A DNA stretch of 64,000 nucleotides from Alphaproteobacteria bacterium (lineage in GTDB: Bacteria > Pseudomonadota > Alphaproteobacteria > Micavibrionales > Micavibrionaceae). Position 1 is the first letter of the stretch. Each line of letters starts with the position of its first letter. Shown piece by piece: positions 26,535 through 34,871 of the stretch. The DNA lies in assembly GCA_018399685.1 (NCBI GenBank), contig JAGYOK010000001.1:62001-126000 (forward strand), written 5' to 3'. The notes beneath the pieces were generated by a model that saw only the letters and a list, made by a program, of their open reading frames with translations, was not told where the DNA came from and made no database searches. The position numbers and the translations under genes were made by a program.

Positions 26535-27563
26535 TCAATCAAGCGCCTCGAAAGGATCTTGTTTGTATTTGTGATTAAACCCCAGAGATTTCCAACTCTG
26601 TACTAAATCTTTCGGGAGTGGCGCTGTAATATCAAGCAACTGCCGTGGATTTGACGGATCGGGTAAAATCAGGCGGTGCGCGTGCAGATGCATCCGCTTT
26701 GCGATATCCATTCCTGCCATATCCGCATCAATGCGTTTGCTTTCCTCATCCTTTATGGATTGGTATTTACGGTCTCCCAAAATGCCGCAACCCAGCACTT
26801 GAGCTGCGTGTACGCGGATTTGGTGCGTGCGCCCTGTACGAGGCCAGAACGCTACAAAGGCAGCTTCGCGCCCAGCGTTTTCTATAACCGCATATTCCGT
26901 AAGAGCGAATTTGCCCTCTTCATCATTGATTTCCATTTTTTCATAATCGCCGCCGGATTTTATAATCGGAGCCTTGATTGTACCCTCATAACCCTCTGGA
27001 GCGGGAGAAACCACCGCCCAATATATCTTTCGAACATCATGTCTTTTAAAGCTTTGCCCTAACACTCTGGCGACTTTGGCCGAGCGAGCCAAAAGCATAA
27101 CGCCGCTGGTTTCCTTATCAAGGCGGTGAACAAGGCGTGGCTTTACTCCTTCTTTATCGGCAAAAACCTCAAGCAATCCGTCTATATGGCGCTTTGTTTT
27201 ACTCCCTCCCTGCACGGCCAGATCATAGGGCTTGTTCAGGGCGATAACATCATCATCTTCGTATATAACCAGCGAGCGCATAAAGGCGTGATCTTTATCG
27301 GTGATTTTAGGCTTATCCGTTTTAAAGGATTTTCCTTGTACGGTCTGCATGGCAGAAGGCGGGATTTTTACTTCCTGTCCTGCAATAAGATGAGAGTCAG
27401 GTTTTGCACGCTTGCCGTTTACACGGATTTGCCCTTTGCGTAAAAGCTTTTGAGCCAGAACATATGATAACTCCGGCACATTTTTTTTCAGCCAGCGATC
27501 AAGACGCTGCCCGTCATCGTCATCCTTAACTTTAACAAAACGGTGGGAAGACCCATCACTCAT
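26535..27563 (-). CDS. RluC/RluA-family pseudouridine synthase
   Basis: Isomerises specific uridines in 23S rRNA to pseudouridine. An S4 RNA-binding domain (QRLDRWLKKNVPELS ... GQIRVNGKRAK) occupies residues about 15-75. The catalytic domain has the signature RLVHRLDKETSGVMLLA with the nucleophilic Asp, and GRTHQIRVHAA in the second half. The ORF track extends to 27671, but ATG 27563 is correct: it overlaps the crcB stop as ATGA, giving 342 residues. The S4 plus long catalytic domain fits RluC, yet the exact target sites cannot be read from sequence, so no symbol is given. Confidence 0.9.
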   Translation of the reverse strand: MSDGSSHRFVKVKDDDDGQRLDRWLKKNVPELSYVLAQKLLRKGQIRVNGKRAKPDSHLIAGQEVKIPPSAMQTVQGKSFKTDKPKITDKDHAFMRSLVIYEDDDVIALNKPYDLAVQGGSKTKRHIDGLLEVFADKEGVKPRLVHRLDKETSGVMLLARSAKVARVLGQSFKRHDVRKIYWAVVSPAPEGYEGTIKAPIIKSGGDYEKMEINDEEGKFALTEYAVIENAGREAAFVAFWPRTGRTHQIRVHAAQVLGCGILGDRKYQSIKDEESKRIDADMAGMDIAKRMHLHAHRLILPDPSNPRQLLDITAPLPKDLVQSWKSLGFNHKYKQDPFEALD

Positions 27564-27943
27564 GACGCTATACTCCGCATAATCCACAAACCAAAAAACA
27601 GGGCAAGAATGCTGAGCATCACAGAAAACACTATATATCCAGCGGCCTGTAGCAGTGCGCCACGCTCCCACAATGTTACAAAATCAAGAGAAAATGTAGA
27701 AAATGTTGTGAAGGCTCCTAAAAATCCTGTAGCAAGCAAAGATCTAAGCTCCGGTGATACTTGATCCATTTGCGCAAACTTGCCAATCATTATCCCCATT
27801 AAAAGAGAGCCAAGTATATTTACGATCAATGTCCCCCAAGGATAGCCGTGCCCTAAAAAATGCACCGATCCCACGTTTACGCCGTGTCGCATTGTTGCAC
27901 CGAGTGCACCGCCAAGAGCAACAACTCCTATTGTACTTATCAT
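27560..27943 (-). CDS. crcB: Fluoride exporter CrcB (Fluc)
   Basis: Small dual-topology fluoride channel of the inner membrane, 127 residues with four hydrophobic segments. Family motifs are GGALGATMRHGV near the N-terminus, GTLIVNILGSLLMG, and GFLGAFTTFSTFSLD in the third segment, where the Phe-box residues line the pore. No fluoride riboswitch was found in the short upstream region. It overlaps the downstream pseudouridine synthase gene by four bases and so is translationally coupled to it. This pair is common in alphaproteobacteria. Confidence 0.94.
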   Translation of the reverse strand: MISTIGVVALGGALGATMRHGVNVGSVHFLGHGYPWGTLIVNILGSLLMGIMIGKFAQMDQVSPELRSLLATGFLGAFTTFSTFSLDFVTLWERGALLQAAGYIVFSVMLSILALFFGLWIMRSIAS

Positions 27944-28001
27944 AAAAACCTCTTAGAGTTCTGCAGTTTAACACTTACCCTATATTAAGGACGTCATACT
28001 A

Positions 28002-28859
28002 ATGGGTTTAAGCCATACACAAAAGGGAATTCTTCTTGCTCTTATCGGTTATAGTTTTTTTTCAATATCTGATACATGTGTTAAATGGCTTGGGAACAGT
28101 TATCAGGAAAGCACAATTTTATTCTGGGCTTACTGTTTTGCTTTAATAACATGCCTTGTTTTAGCCTTTCCAGCCGGGCTAAAAAAAACATTTAAAACAA
28201 AAACACCAATTCTCCATATTGTACGGAGCTTTTGTATGGTTCTCCTTTCTTATTGCGCTATTGCTGCATTTGACGGAGCGCAAGGATTGCCTTTATCAAC
28301 TCTTTATACCATCATTTTCCTGTTTCCTTCTATTGCTGCTATTTTAGCCATTCCGATATATAAGGAATCTGTTTCCAAAAAAAGCTGGCTTATTATCCTT
28401 ATTGGTTTTGCCGGAATTGTTGTTGCATTCCACAAAGAAACCAATTTTGTCAATCCACATATTTTATATGCTTTTGGTGTTCTTTTCTTTGCGACAGCCG
28501 TTAGTTTTCTGGCGCGCCCGATAAGTAAAAGCGACCATATTCTGACCTTTCCTTTTTATCCTGCTTTAATCTCCATCCCCATGATGCTTGCCTATACAAG
28601 GGGTAATATCTCCTTACTCGAACTCAGTCATCTTCCAATATTTATTCTGGCGGGATTTAGCGTATGTCTAGCCATGGCCTGCGTGCTGCAAAGCTTTCGC
28701 AATGCACCTTATGCTGTGATTGCTCCTGCCCAATATATACAGATGATCTTAGGGCTGGTCATTGGGTATTACATTTTCGGCGACGTGCCAAACATGTGGA
28801 TGCTTATCGGAGCGGGTATGGTTGTTGCTAGCGGGATGCTATTAATCACGCGAAAATAA
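28002..28859 (+). CDS. EamA/DMT-superfamily transporter
   Basis: Inner-membrane protein of 285 residues with about ten hydrophobic segments arranged as two EamA repeats, the usual layout of the drug/metabolite transporter family. Repeat 1 begins ALIGYSFFSISDTCVKWLG and repeat 2 begins ILYAFGVLFFATAVSFLARP. The substrate cannot be predicted from sequence. It is divergent from crcB, with only 58 bases between the starts, and is followed about 110 bases later by nadA. Confidence 0.87.
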   Translation: MGLSHTQKGILLALIGYSFFSISDTCVKWLGNSYQESTILFWAYCFALITCLVLAFPAGLKKTFKTKTPILHIVRSFCMVLLSYCAIAAFDGAQGLPLSTLYTIIFLFPSIAAILAIPIYKESVSKKSWLIILIGFAGIVVAFHKETNFVNPHILYAFGVLFFATAVSFLARPISKSDHILTFPFYPALISIPMMLAYTRGNISLLELSHLPIFILAGFSVCLAMACVLQSFRNAPYAVIAPAQYIQMILGLVIGYYIFGDVPNMWMLIGAGMVVASGMLLITRK

Positions 28860-28900
28860 TGTCATTAATATCTTTTTTTTAAAATATACAAATACGTGAC

Positions 28901-28932
28901 TTGACCTGCCCGCCCCAACGGTGAAATATAGC
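28901..28932 (+). promoter_or_regulatory. Probable sigma-70-type promoter of nadA-nadC
   Basis: TTGACC at 28901-28906 is followed after 17 bases by AAATAT, with TATAGC overlapping it. It lies about 40 bases before the nadA ATG. The match is partial and has not been tested. Confidence 0.4.
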
Positions 28933-28971
28933 GTCTTTGACACAGAGTAACGCCGGAAGAAGGTTAAAAAT

Positions 28972-29982
28972 ATGAGCTTACAAAGCCTTTCCTACACAGA
29001 CGAAGTTGCCGAGGCAACGGCTCCCATATATGAGAAATTATCCAGACAATATGATGAAGCGCACTGGAGAACTATCGCCCCTTATATTTATGAGATTAAC
29101 CGCCTTAAAAAAGAAAAAAACGCGGTTATTCTGGTTCATAACTACATGACGCCGGATATCTTTTTTGGCATTAGCGACTTTGTCGGCGATTCATTGATGC
29201 TAGCGCGGGATGCGGCCAAAACAGATGCTGATATAATAATCCAATGTGGCGTGAATTTTATGGCCGAGACTGCAAAAATACTTTGCCCTGAAAAGAAAGT
29301 GATTATCCCTGATACCAAGGCCGGTTGCTCATTAGCCGATGCAATTACAGCAAAGGACATGCTTGCTCTAAAAGAAAAATATCCCGGAGTTCCGATCATT
29401 ACTTATGTGAATACCAGCGCAGAGGTCAAAGCTTTATCAGACGTTAGCTGCACCTCCGCCAATGCACTGCAGATTGTTAACGCATTGGGGGCGCAGGGAC
29501 ACAAAGACGTCATTTTGGCACCTGATAAATATCTAGCTATGAATGTTGCCGCAGAAACTGACGTTAACGTCATTATATATGAAGGAAGCTGTGAAGTGCA
29601 TGAGCGCTTTAGCCCGCAAGATATCATTGATGCCCGTAAATCTTATGGTGATATTGTTGTGCTCGCACACCCTGAATGCCCTCCTGAAGTTATGGCTCAG
29701 GCTGATTACTCCGGCTCGACGGCTCAAATGGATAACTACATCAAGAAGAACCAGCCCAAGCGTGCCATGCTAATGACCGAATGCTCGATGAGCGATAACG
29801 TTGCAGCCGCCAACCCGAATGTTGAGATGATTGGTACATGCCAGATGTGCCCGCATATGAAGCGCATTACCTTGCCGAAAATCTTGAAAGCCCTGCAAAC
29901 TGAAAGCCCGGAAGTAGAGATTGATCTTGAAATCATTAAACTCGCCCGCATTCCAGTAGATAGAATGCTTGAATTGAGTTAG
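28972..29982 (+). CDS. nadA: Quinolinate synthase A
   Basis: Iron-sulphur enzyme that condenses iminoaspartate with dihydroxyacetone phosphate to quinolinate in NAD synthesis. The gene encodes 336 residues, typical for the family. Motifs include VHNYMTPDIF, then a Cys in IIQCGVNFMAET, and TCQMCPHMKRITL near the C-terminus, which supplies cluster Cys. GAAGG precedes the ATG by 8 bases. It is followed 39 bases later by nadC. nadB (aspartate oxidase) is not in between and was not seen in this window, so the iminoaspartate source must be encoded elsewhere. Confidence 0.95.
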   Translation: MSLQSLSYTDEVAEATAPIYEKLSRQYDEAHWRTIAPYIYEINRLKKEKNAVILVHNYMTPDIFFGISDFVGDSLMLARDAAKTDADIIIQCGVNFMAETAKILCPEKKVIIPDTKAGCSLADAITAKDMLALKEKYPGVPIITYVNTSAEVKALSDVSCTSANALQIVNALGAQGHKDVILAPDKYLAMNVAAETDVNVIIYEGSCEVHERFSPQDIIDARKSYGDIVVLAHPECPPEVMAQADYSGSTAQMDNYIKKNQPKRAMLMTECSMSDNVAAANPNVEMIGTCQMCPHMKRITLPKILKALQTESPEVEIDLEIIKLARIPVDRMLELS

Positions 29983-30021
29983 GGTTTAAGGTCAAATGCC
30001 TATCTATAAGGAGATAAAACC

Positions 30022-30870
30022 ATGCAGCTCCCGTCTATTCTTATCGAAGAATTGGTACGCAGTGCCTTAAAGGAAGATCTGGGGCATGGTCTGGATATTA
30101 CCAGCGCTGCTGCTTTATCTCCTCATCTAGAAGTACGCAGTATTTTCAAAGCGCGCGAAGAGGGCGTTTTAGCCGGTCTTATTCCAGCCTTATCGACTTT
30201 TCATCATGTCGACCCGGATATTGAATTTGAAATTTTTGCTCAAGATGGTGAAGTTCTTGATGCCAATCAGGGTATTGCTGTAGTTAGCGGCCCGGCGCAA
30301 TTTATCATGACGGCGGAGCGGGTTGCTCTTAATTTTATGACCCATATGTCTGGAATAGCCAGCATGACGAGGCGCTATGTTCTCGCTGTGCAGGGCACAA
30401 AAGCAAGAATATGCGATACGCGCAAAACGCTCCCCGGATTAAGAGCTATACAAAAATATTCTGTCCGTGCCGGTGGCGGGTTTAACCATCGCTTTGGTCT
30501 AGATGATGCTGTGCTGATTAAAGACAATCATATCGCGGCGGCTGGCGGGATATCTCAGGTGCTTGATATGGCTTGTGACAATACCGGCCATATGGTCAAA
30601 ATCGAAATTGAAGTTGATACCCTCGCCCAACTCGAAGAAGTATTGAGCCATGGCGGGGCTGACGTTGTTATGATGGATAATTTTTCACTTAAAAATCTTA
30701 AAATCGGTGTGGAAATGGTGAGTGGGAGCATGATTACCGAGGCATCTGGTGGCGTTAATTTAGGCAACGTTAGAGATATTGCCGAAACAGGCGTGGATAT
30801 TATCTCTATAGGTGCTCTTACCCAGTCTGTCACTGCGCTTGATATAGGGCTGGATATTGAGGAATCATAA
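30022..30870 (+). CDS. nadC: Nicotinate-nucleotide pyrophosphorylase (carboxylating)
   Basis: Converts quinolinate and PRPP to nicotinate mononucleotide with loss of CO2. The family motif TRKTLPGLRAIQKYSVRAGGG binds the substrate phosphates; LIKDNHI and VMMDNFS are further conserved sites. The protein has 282 residues, a normal length. The start is supported by AAGGAGATAAAACC before the ATG. It is in one operon with nadA. Confidence 0.95.
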   Translation: MQLPSILIEELVRSALKEDLGHGLDITSAAALSPHLEVRSIFKAREEGVLAGLIPALSTFHHVDPDIEFEIFAQDGEVLDANQGIAVVSGPAQFIMTAERVALNFMTHMSGIASMTRRYVLAVQGTKARICDTRKTLPGLRAIQKYSVRAGGGFNHRFGLDDAVLIKDNHIAAAGGISQVLDMACDNTGHMVKIEIEVDTLAQLEEVLSHGGADVVMMDNFSLKNLKIGVEMVSGSMITEASGGVNLGNVRDIAETGVDIISIGALTQSVTALDIGLDIEES

Positions 30871-30986
30871 CCGTAGTTTATGGCTATAAATAACAATGAA
30901 GTCGGCAAGCATTCCTGCCAGCCGACCTCAAATTTATGACTGCGTATTCATGATATGTGACCCTGTTAAGAGCCTGCAAATCATCC

Positions 30987-31430
30987 CTATGCTGTACCTT
31001 GTTTAATGATCCGCTTAATACCATCTTCTAAAAGAGGAACCTTAAAATTAATCAACAAACATTGTTTTGCTTTTGACATCTTCAGACTTGTAAGCAATTT
31101 CTCCTCATGGATTGGCTTGAGTTTGCTCACTGTTCTGACTTCGACAACGATACAATCATCAACGATCAAATCAAGCTCCAGCTTAAAATCAAGCGTTTCG
31201 CCCATGAATGTTATAGGATAAGTAACATTACGCTTGAACGGAACATCCCGCTTAGTCAAAATCTGGCATAAACAATCTTCATATACCTCTTGTAAAAGTC
31301 CTGGCCCCAACTCCATGTGAATAAGTTTAGCTGCATTAATCACCTCCTTGACCGCACGATCTTCCCGTGAGTCCTTTGCTGTGATTGTGTCGTAAGCTAC
31401 TGTTGCGACTGCTGCTTTATGATAATTCAT
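30987..31430 (-). CDS. GxxExxY family protein
   Basis: A 147-residue protein of the GxxExxY family, found scattered in bacterial genomes with unknown function. The naming motif is seen as GPGLLQEVYEDCL, followed by the conserved core (ELDLIVDDCIVVEVRTVSKL) and the end (AKQCLLINFKVPLLEDGIKRII). The core recalls a PD-(D/E)xK-like nuclease fold with D...E-x-K-like spacing, but the third residue here is Arg (EVR), so activity is uncertain. It stands alone between nadC and the next minus-strand gene. Such genes often move horizontally. Confidence 0.85.
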   Translation of the reverse strand: MNYHKAAVATVAYDTITAKDSREDRAVKEVINAAKLIHMELGPGLLQEVYEDCLCQILTKRDVPFKRNVTYPITFMGETLDFKLELDLIVDDCIVVEVRTVSKLKPIHEEKLLTSLKMSKAKQCLLINFKVPLLEDGIKRIIKQGTA

Positions 31431-31689
31431 ATTTTACTACTCCCTTCCTTTTTATTAAGTTTTTTATTAAGTTTTTACTTTTTATACACTGTTCTCCGAA
31501 ACTTGTACAATTTTTTCCATAAAGACAAAAACAGCTGTGCTGAAATATTAAGTCCATATAGTTCGACGAGAGCCCATTATACGATTTGTATGCATTTTTT
31601 CAAAGAAGATTAGTTTTTTTGTATCTTGCAGTGCAAAATAACCCTGATAATAAGGGCTTTTCGGCAAGGCACGTAGGGGATGTTGTGTT
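31431..31689. other. AT-rich gap, no gene seen
   Basis: This stretch holds a short direct repeat (TTTTATTAAGTTTT twice) near 31449, and a weak CCCT / AGGG hairpin near 31642-31660 that may end the minus-strand membrane protein gene. No start codon with a ribosome binding site and a convincing reading frame was found. Confidence 0.4.
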
Positions 31690-34137
31690 CTATATAACCC
31701 TGTTTTTCCCAATAATATAAAAAACAATAAAGGCAACGCTGAGCAAAGCATAGCAAGCCCCCGCAATAATCAGGGTATTATCAATACCAAAAGTTATATT
31801 AAAGGCAATTGCCAGAGAGCTTCCAAGGACTCCGGCTGCACCGTTTATTCCCCAGAACCATGCAGTTGCCCGCCTGTCAAACCGCTCGGTTAGCATTAAT
31901 CCTGTAGGGAAGCCAAACCCCATAAGCAGGCCTACAGGTGACATGACGGCAATACTAACCAGAACGCGGGAGATAATTCCTGATTCGGCATATTCATGGA
32001 ATATGTAAGGCAAAATATGCGACATTGCCAAGCCATAACCAAAGACGAGCAAGCACCACAATATTTGTCGGGGCAGGGTTGCCAAAGGCATTTTATCTGA
32101 AATAAAACTGCCAATACCGGCAGAAACAATCAAGCTGAACAACACAACGCTAAGCCCATAAATCGGGTGACCAAGAAACAAACCCAAGGCCTGCAAAAGT
32201 GATATTTCCATGAACATAAAGCCCAGACCAATCAATATAAAGTAAAGTGTTCCTGCCATAACAAATGGACTGGTCTTGTCTTTTACTGTCTTGAGCAGAG
32301 GCCGTATAATTACAAACCCAACCATAATTGCGGCAAATATGATGATTAAATAAAGGTTAAAAGTAGCTTTTACTTGCCCCAAATTAACATGGTGCATATT
32401 TTCATGGCCGCTTATGGCAAGCTTTGCAACTTTCCAGGGTTTGGTTAAAGGAGCCTGATTAAAGAAGAACGGGCGCATGTCCGTAGATGGGGTAATGTCA
32501 AAGAATTGCCTTTCCGAAATTTCTTTAATATCTTTAATTGATTTGGCATTAATCAATTCCGAGATTAAACCATCTGGAGGATTTGTTCCTGGCAGAAGGA
32601 CAATCTTGTATTGTTTTTCGTTTGCTGCATTTTCCAGAGCAGCAATTTGCTCTGGGGTGAAAGGGGATTTCGAAATAACAAGAGTTGCAAGGAACTCTGA
32701 ACTAAATAAAGCAATATATTTGCTGGCATCTTCAACACCTTGATTGAAAAGTGTGGACATAGCAACGCTCAAGGATCGGGCGCTATCATCCCTGACGCTA
32801 GCCGACCAGCGGCTTAAAGTGAAAACACCATTATCGCTCAGGTCATCCATAAAAATTTCCCAAGCTTCTGTGGTATATAGGCCGTTTTCAGAAAGAGCAA
32901 ACGCACCAGCGCCGGTTGCAGCCCATGTGTCGATCAGACTCATTTGTACTATATCAAGTTTTTCAGTGTTTTGTCTGAACCAGCTACGCGCTTCTTCATT
33001 AAGGAGAGTAACGCCGGGTAATTCATACAGATTGGCATACTCCCTGTATTCCAGATGGTCGCGCAATAAATGAATTTGCACAGGGTTAACGTCAATAGCA
33101 GTGACTTCGTCAACTCCAAAATACTTGGCCGAAAGAAGATCCCGGCCACCGCCAACCCCTATAATCGCAGCCTTTTTCAGATTTGGTAAATAATAGGCAA
33201 TGTTGGTGACGTCGTATTCCAGATATTTGTGCTTGGAATAATCACCATCAAATTTTGTAATGGGTGTTTCAGCATCACCATCAATAATCAACGCCTTTAC
33301 TGGAAATTTCTGCCCTTCAGGTAAAAGTGGCGAAGGTCCCCAGAGAAAAGGCTCACGAGTTTCTTCATTCATAACGGTAACACGTGAAATCGAATTCCAT
33401 CCTTCATAATCGATGGATGATCTTTTTATGAAAGCATCTTTAGACCACAAGGGATAGAAAAAGGGTTTCGGTAAAAGAGCATTTATCGTGCCTATGCCAA
33501 TACTTCCGGTAATAAAAATTACAGCCAGTTTCTTAAGATTATAGTGTTTAATGCCGAGCCTTACGTCTTTTGATGCATCGCTTTCAACGGGAAAAGCCAT
33601 AGCGGCGAGGAACGCTGCGCCTGCCAGCAAAATGATTGCTGAAGGTGTATCAATTGTTTCCATTAATAATAGAGCGGCCAGACAACCCAATCCTGCACCT
33701 ATAAGGTCTACGCCATAGGTTTTTCCAATAGGAAAAGGCGCACGCGTTAAGCTCACTGTAATGACAATACCTGCGTAATAATATGCTATGCCGCTGGCTA
33801 GAGCATTAATAGGTAATGTTATCAGGGTTTGTATTACTTCAGAGGAAATTATGGGGACGTAAAGCTGGACTATAAGGGCGACAATAATAAAGAAACCAAA
33901 TCCCATGGAATATTTTATAGCAATCAAACCGAAGTCGCGCCGCTGCTCTTCCTCGTCGCCACGATAAATTTTGAGCGCTCCAAGGGTAAGGCCGAACATT
34001 GCCATACTGATAACCAAAAATGACAAGTGATACCATGAGGTCACGGAGAATAAACGGGATTGCAAAATTTGCAGAGCCATCACCAGAGCCGAGATTAAAA
34101 ATACTCCGGTATAAAAGGAAAATGCTTTATTTTTCAT
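31690..34137 (-). CDS. Membrane-embedded spermidine synthase-like protein
   Basis: A large inner-membrane protein of 815 residues with a soluble domain between two sets of membrane helices. The first part holds about six hydrophobic segments. The middle has a Rossmann methyltransferase-like fold with AAIIGVGGGRDLLSA and a following acidic residue in VTAIDVNP, as in spermidine synthase. The last part again has six or so segments, ending in the Gly-rich GGINGAAGVLGSSLAIAFN-like stretch. Such 'fused MFS/spermidine synthase' proteins are annotated widely, but polyamine synthesis has not been shown for most. The gene starts 13 bases after the next upstream gene and is likely in its operon. Confidence 0.75.
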   Translation of the reverse strand: MKNKAFSFYTGVFLISALVMALQILQSRLFSVTSWYHLSFLVISMAMFGLTLGALKIYRGDEEEQRRDFGLIAIKYSMGFGFFIIVALIVQLYVPIISSEVIQTLITLPINALASGIAYYYAGIVITVSLTRAPFPIGKTYGVDLIGAGLGCLAALLLMETIDTPSAIILLAGAAFLAAMAFPVESDASKDVRLGIKHYNLKKLAVIFITGSIGIGTINALLPKPFFYPLWSKDAFIKRSSIDYEGWNSISRVTVMNEETREPFLWGPSPLLPEGQKFPVKALIIDGDAETPITKFDGDYSKHKYLEYDVTNIAYYLPNLKKAAIIGVGGGRDLLSAKYFGVDEVTAIDVNPVQIHLLRDHLEYREYANLYELPGVTLLNEEARSWFRQNTEKLDIVQMSLIDTWAATGAGAFALSENGLYTTEAWEIFMDDLSDNGVFTLSRWSASVRDDSARSLSVAMSTLFNQGVEDASKYIALFSSEFLATLVISKSPFTPEQIAALENAANEKQYKIVLLPGTNPPDGLISELINAKSIKDIKEISERQFFDITPSTDMRPFFFNQAPLTKPWKVAKLAISGHENMHHVNLGQVKATFNLYLIIIFAAIMVGFVIIRPLLKTVKDKTSPFVMAGTLYFILIGLGFMFMEISLLQALGLFLGHPIYGLSVVLFSLIVSAGIGSFISDKMPLATLPRQILWCLLVFGYGLAMSHILPYIFHEYAESGIISRVLVSIAVMSPVGLLMGFGFPTGLMLTERFDRRATAWFWGINGAAGVLGSSLAIAFNITFGIDNTLIIAGACYALLSVAFIVFYIIGKNRVI

Positions 34138-34150
34138 GTTTTTTGCCTAA

Positions 34151-34801
34151 TTATTTAGTAATGTCCGATTGTGGTGTTTTTTTATCAAGCTGTGTTTTGT
34201 AAAACGCCAGCAGGCAGCTTCCCCGCATGCAACGCCATAAAACATATATAAATACAGGTAAGCACGCAATAAACCCCGCAACTTTAAGATTTTGCCTGTT
34301 TTTCTCAAAAATAAGCTCACCACAAAAATCAATTATCTTGTTAACTGATCGCATATTCCCATGATTAACAGCGCTGAACAAAGCTTCGGTGCAGACTTCC
34401 AAAGGGTGATAGTCTACCACTACAAGCATATATAACAGGCCGAAAAAAGCCGATATCGCAAATAGTATATTAGCATTCCAGAATGTTCGGATCATATAGC
34501 TTGTGTGGGCTATAACCAATTTGTCTTTCGCCTTTTTCCCGCGCACGCGGTAAGTATAGATGCCCGCCAGAACACATATACAGATCATAAGAGCAAAAAT
34601 ACTGATATAGCTGATTGGAAACACTGCGCACAGAAAAGACGTACAAAACGCTATATATAAAAATAAAAGAAGAAAATTGTTAAACCAGGGAGGGAGGTCT
34701 TTTCCCCTGACAATACTTTCTTGCTGGGTTTTTGGAGCAGATTCTTGATTATCCATTTCGTGCTTTGCTGATCCTTCCTGATGATAGCAATGGCTCATCA
34801 T
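34151..34801 (-). CDS. Small polytopic membrane protein, DUF4870-like
   Basis: A protein of about 216 residues with four hydrophobic segments (near 45-65, 68-88, 108-130 and 178-195). The part HTSYMIRTFWNANILF resembles the conserved H...IRTFW motif of DUF4870-type small membrane proteins. No function is known. Two ATG codons in a row open the ORF, with no good ribosome binding site; an internal ATG 15 codons later is another candidate. It lies between mutL and the spermidine-synthase-like gene, 13 bases from the latter. Confidence 0.65.
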   Translation of the reverse strand: MMSHCYHQEGSAKHEMDNQESAPKTQQESIVRGKDLPPWFNNFLLLFLYIAFCTSFLCAVFPISYISIFALMICICVLAGIYTYRVRGKKAKDKLVIAHTSYMIRTFWNANILFAISAFFGLLYMLVVVDYHPLEVCTEALFSAVNHGNMRSVNKIIDFCGELIFEKNRQNLKVAGFIACLPVFIYVLWRCMRGSCLLAFYKTQLDKKTPQSDITK

Positions 34802-34871
34802 AGTGCAGTAAATAGTAATGAGTAAACAGCTATTTGCCCATTATTTTGACCCTTGTTCAGGCTCTTTAACA

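Noticed and set aside
27944-28001. Possible fluoride riboswitch before crcB
   Set aside because: Only 58 bases to the divergent gene and no matching pseudoknot sequence seen.
30896-30930. GTCGGC / GCCGAC inverted repeat after nadC as a terminator
   Set aside because: The 6-bp arms have a long 14-base loop and no T-run follows, so it is only a weak candidate.
31419-31613. 64-codon plus-strand ORF
   Set aside because: Overlaps the start of the GxxExxY gene, very Phe/Leu-rich with no ribosome binding site.
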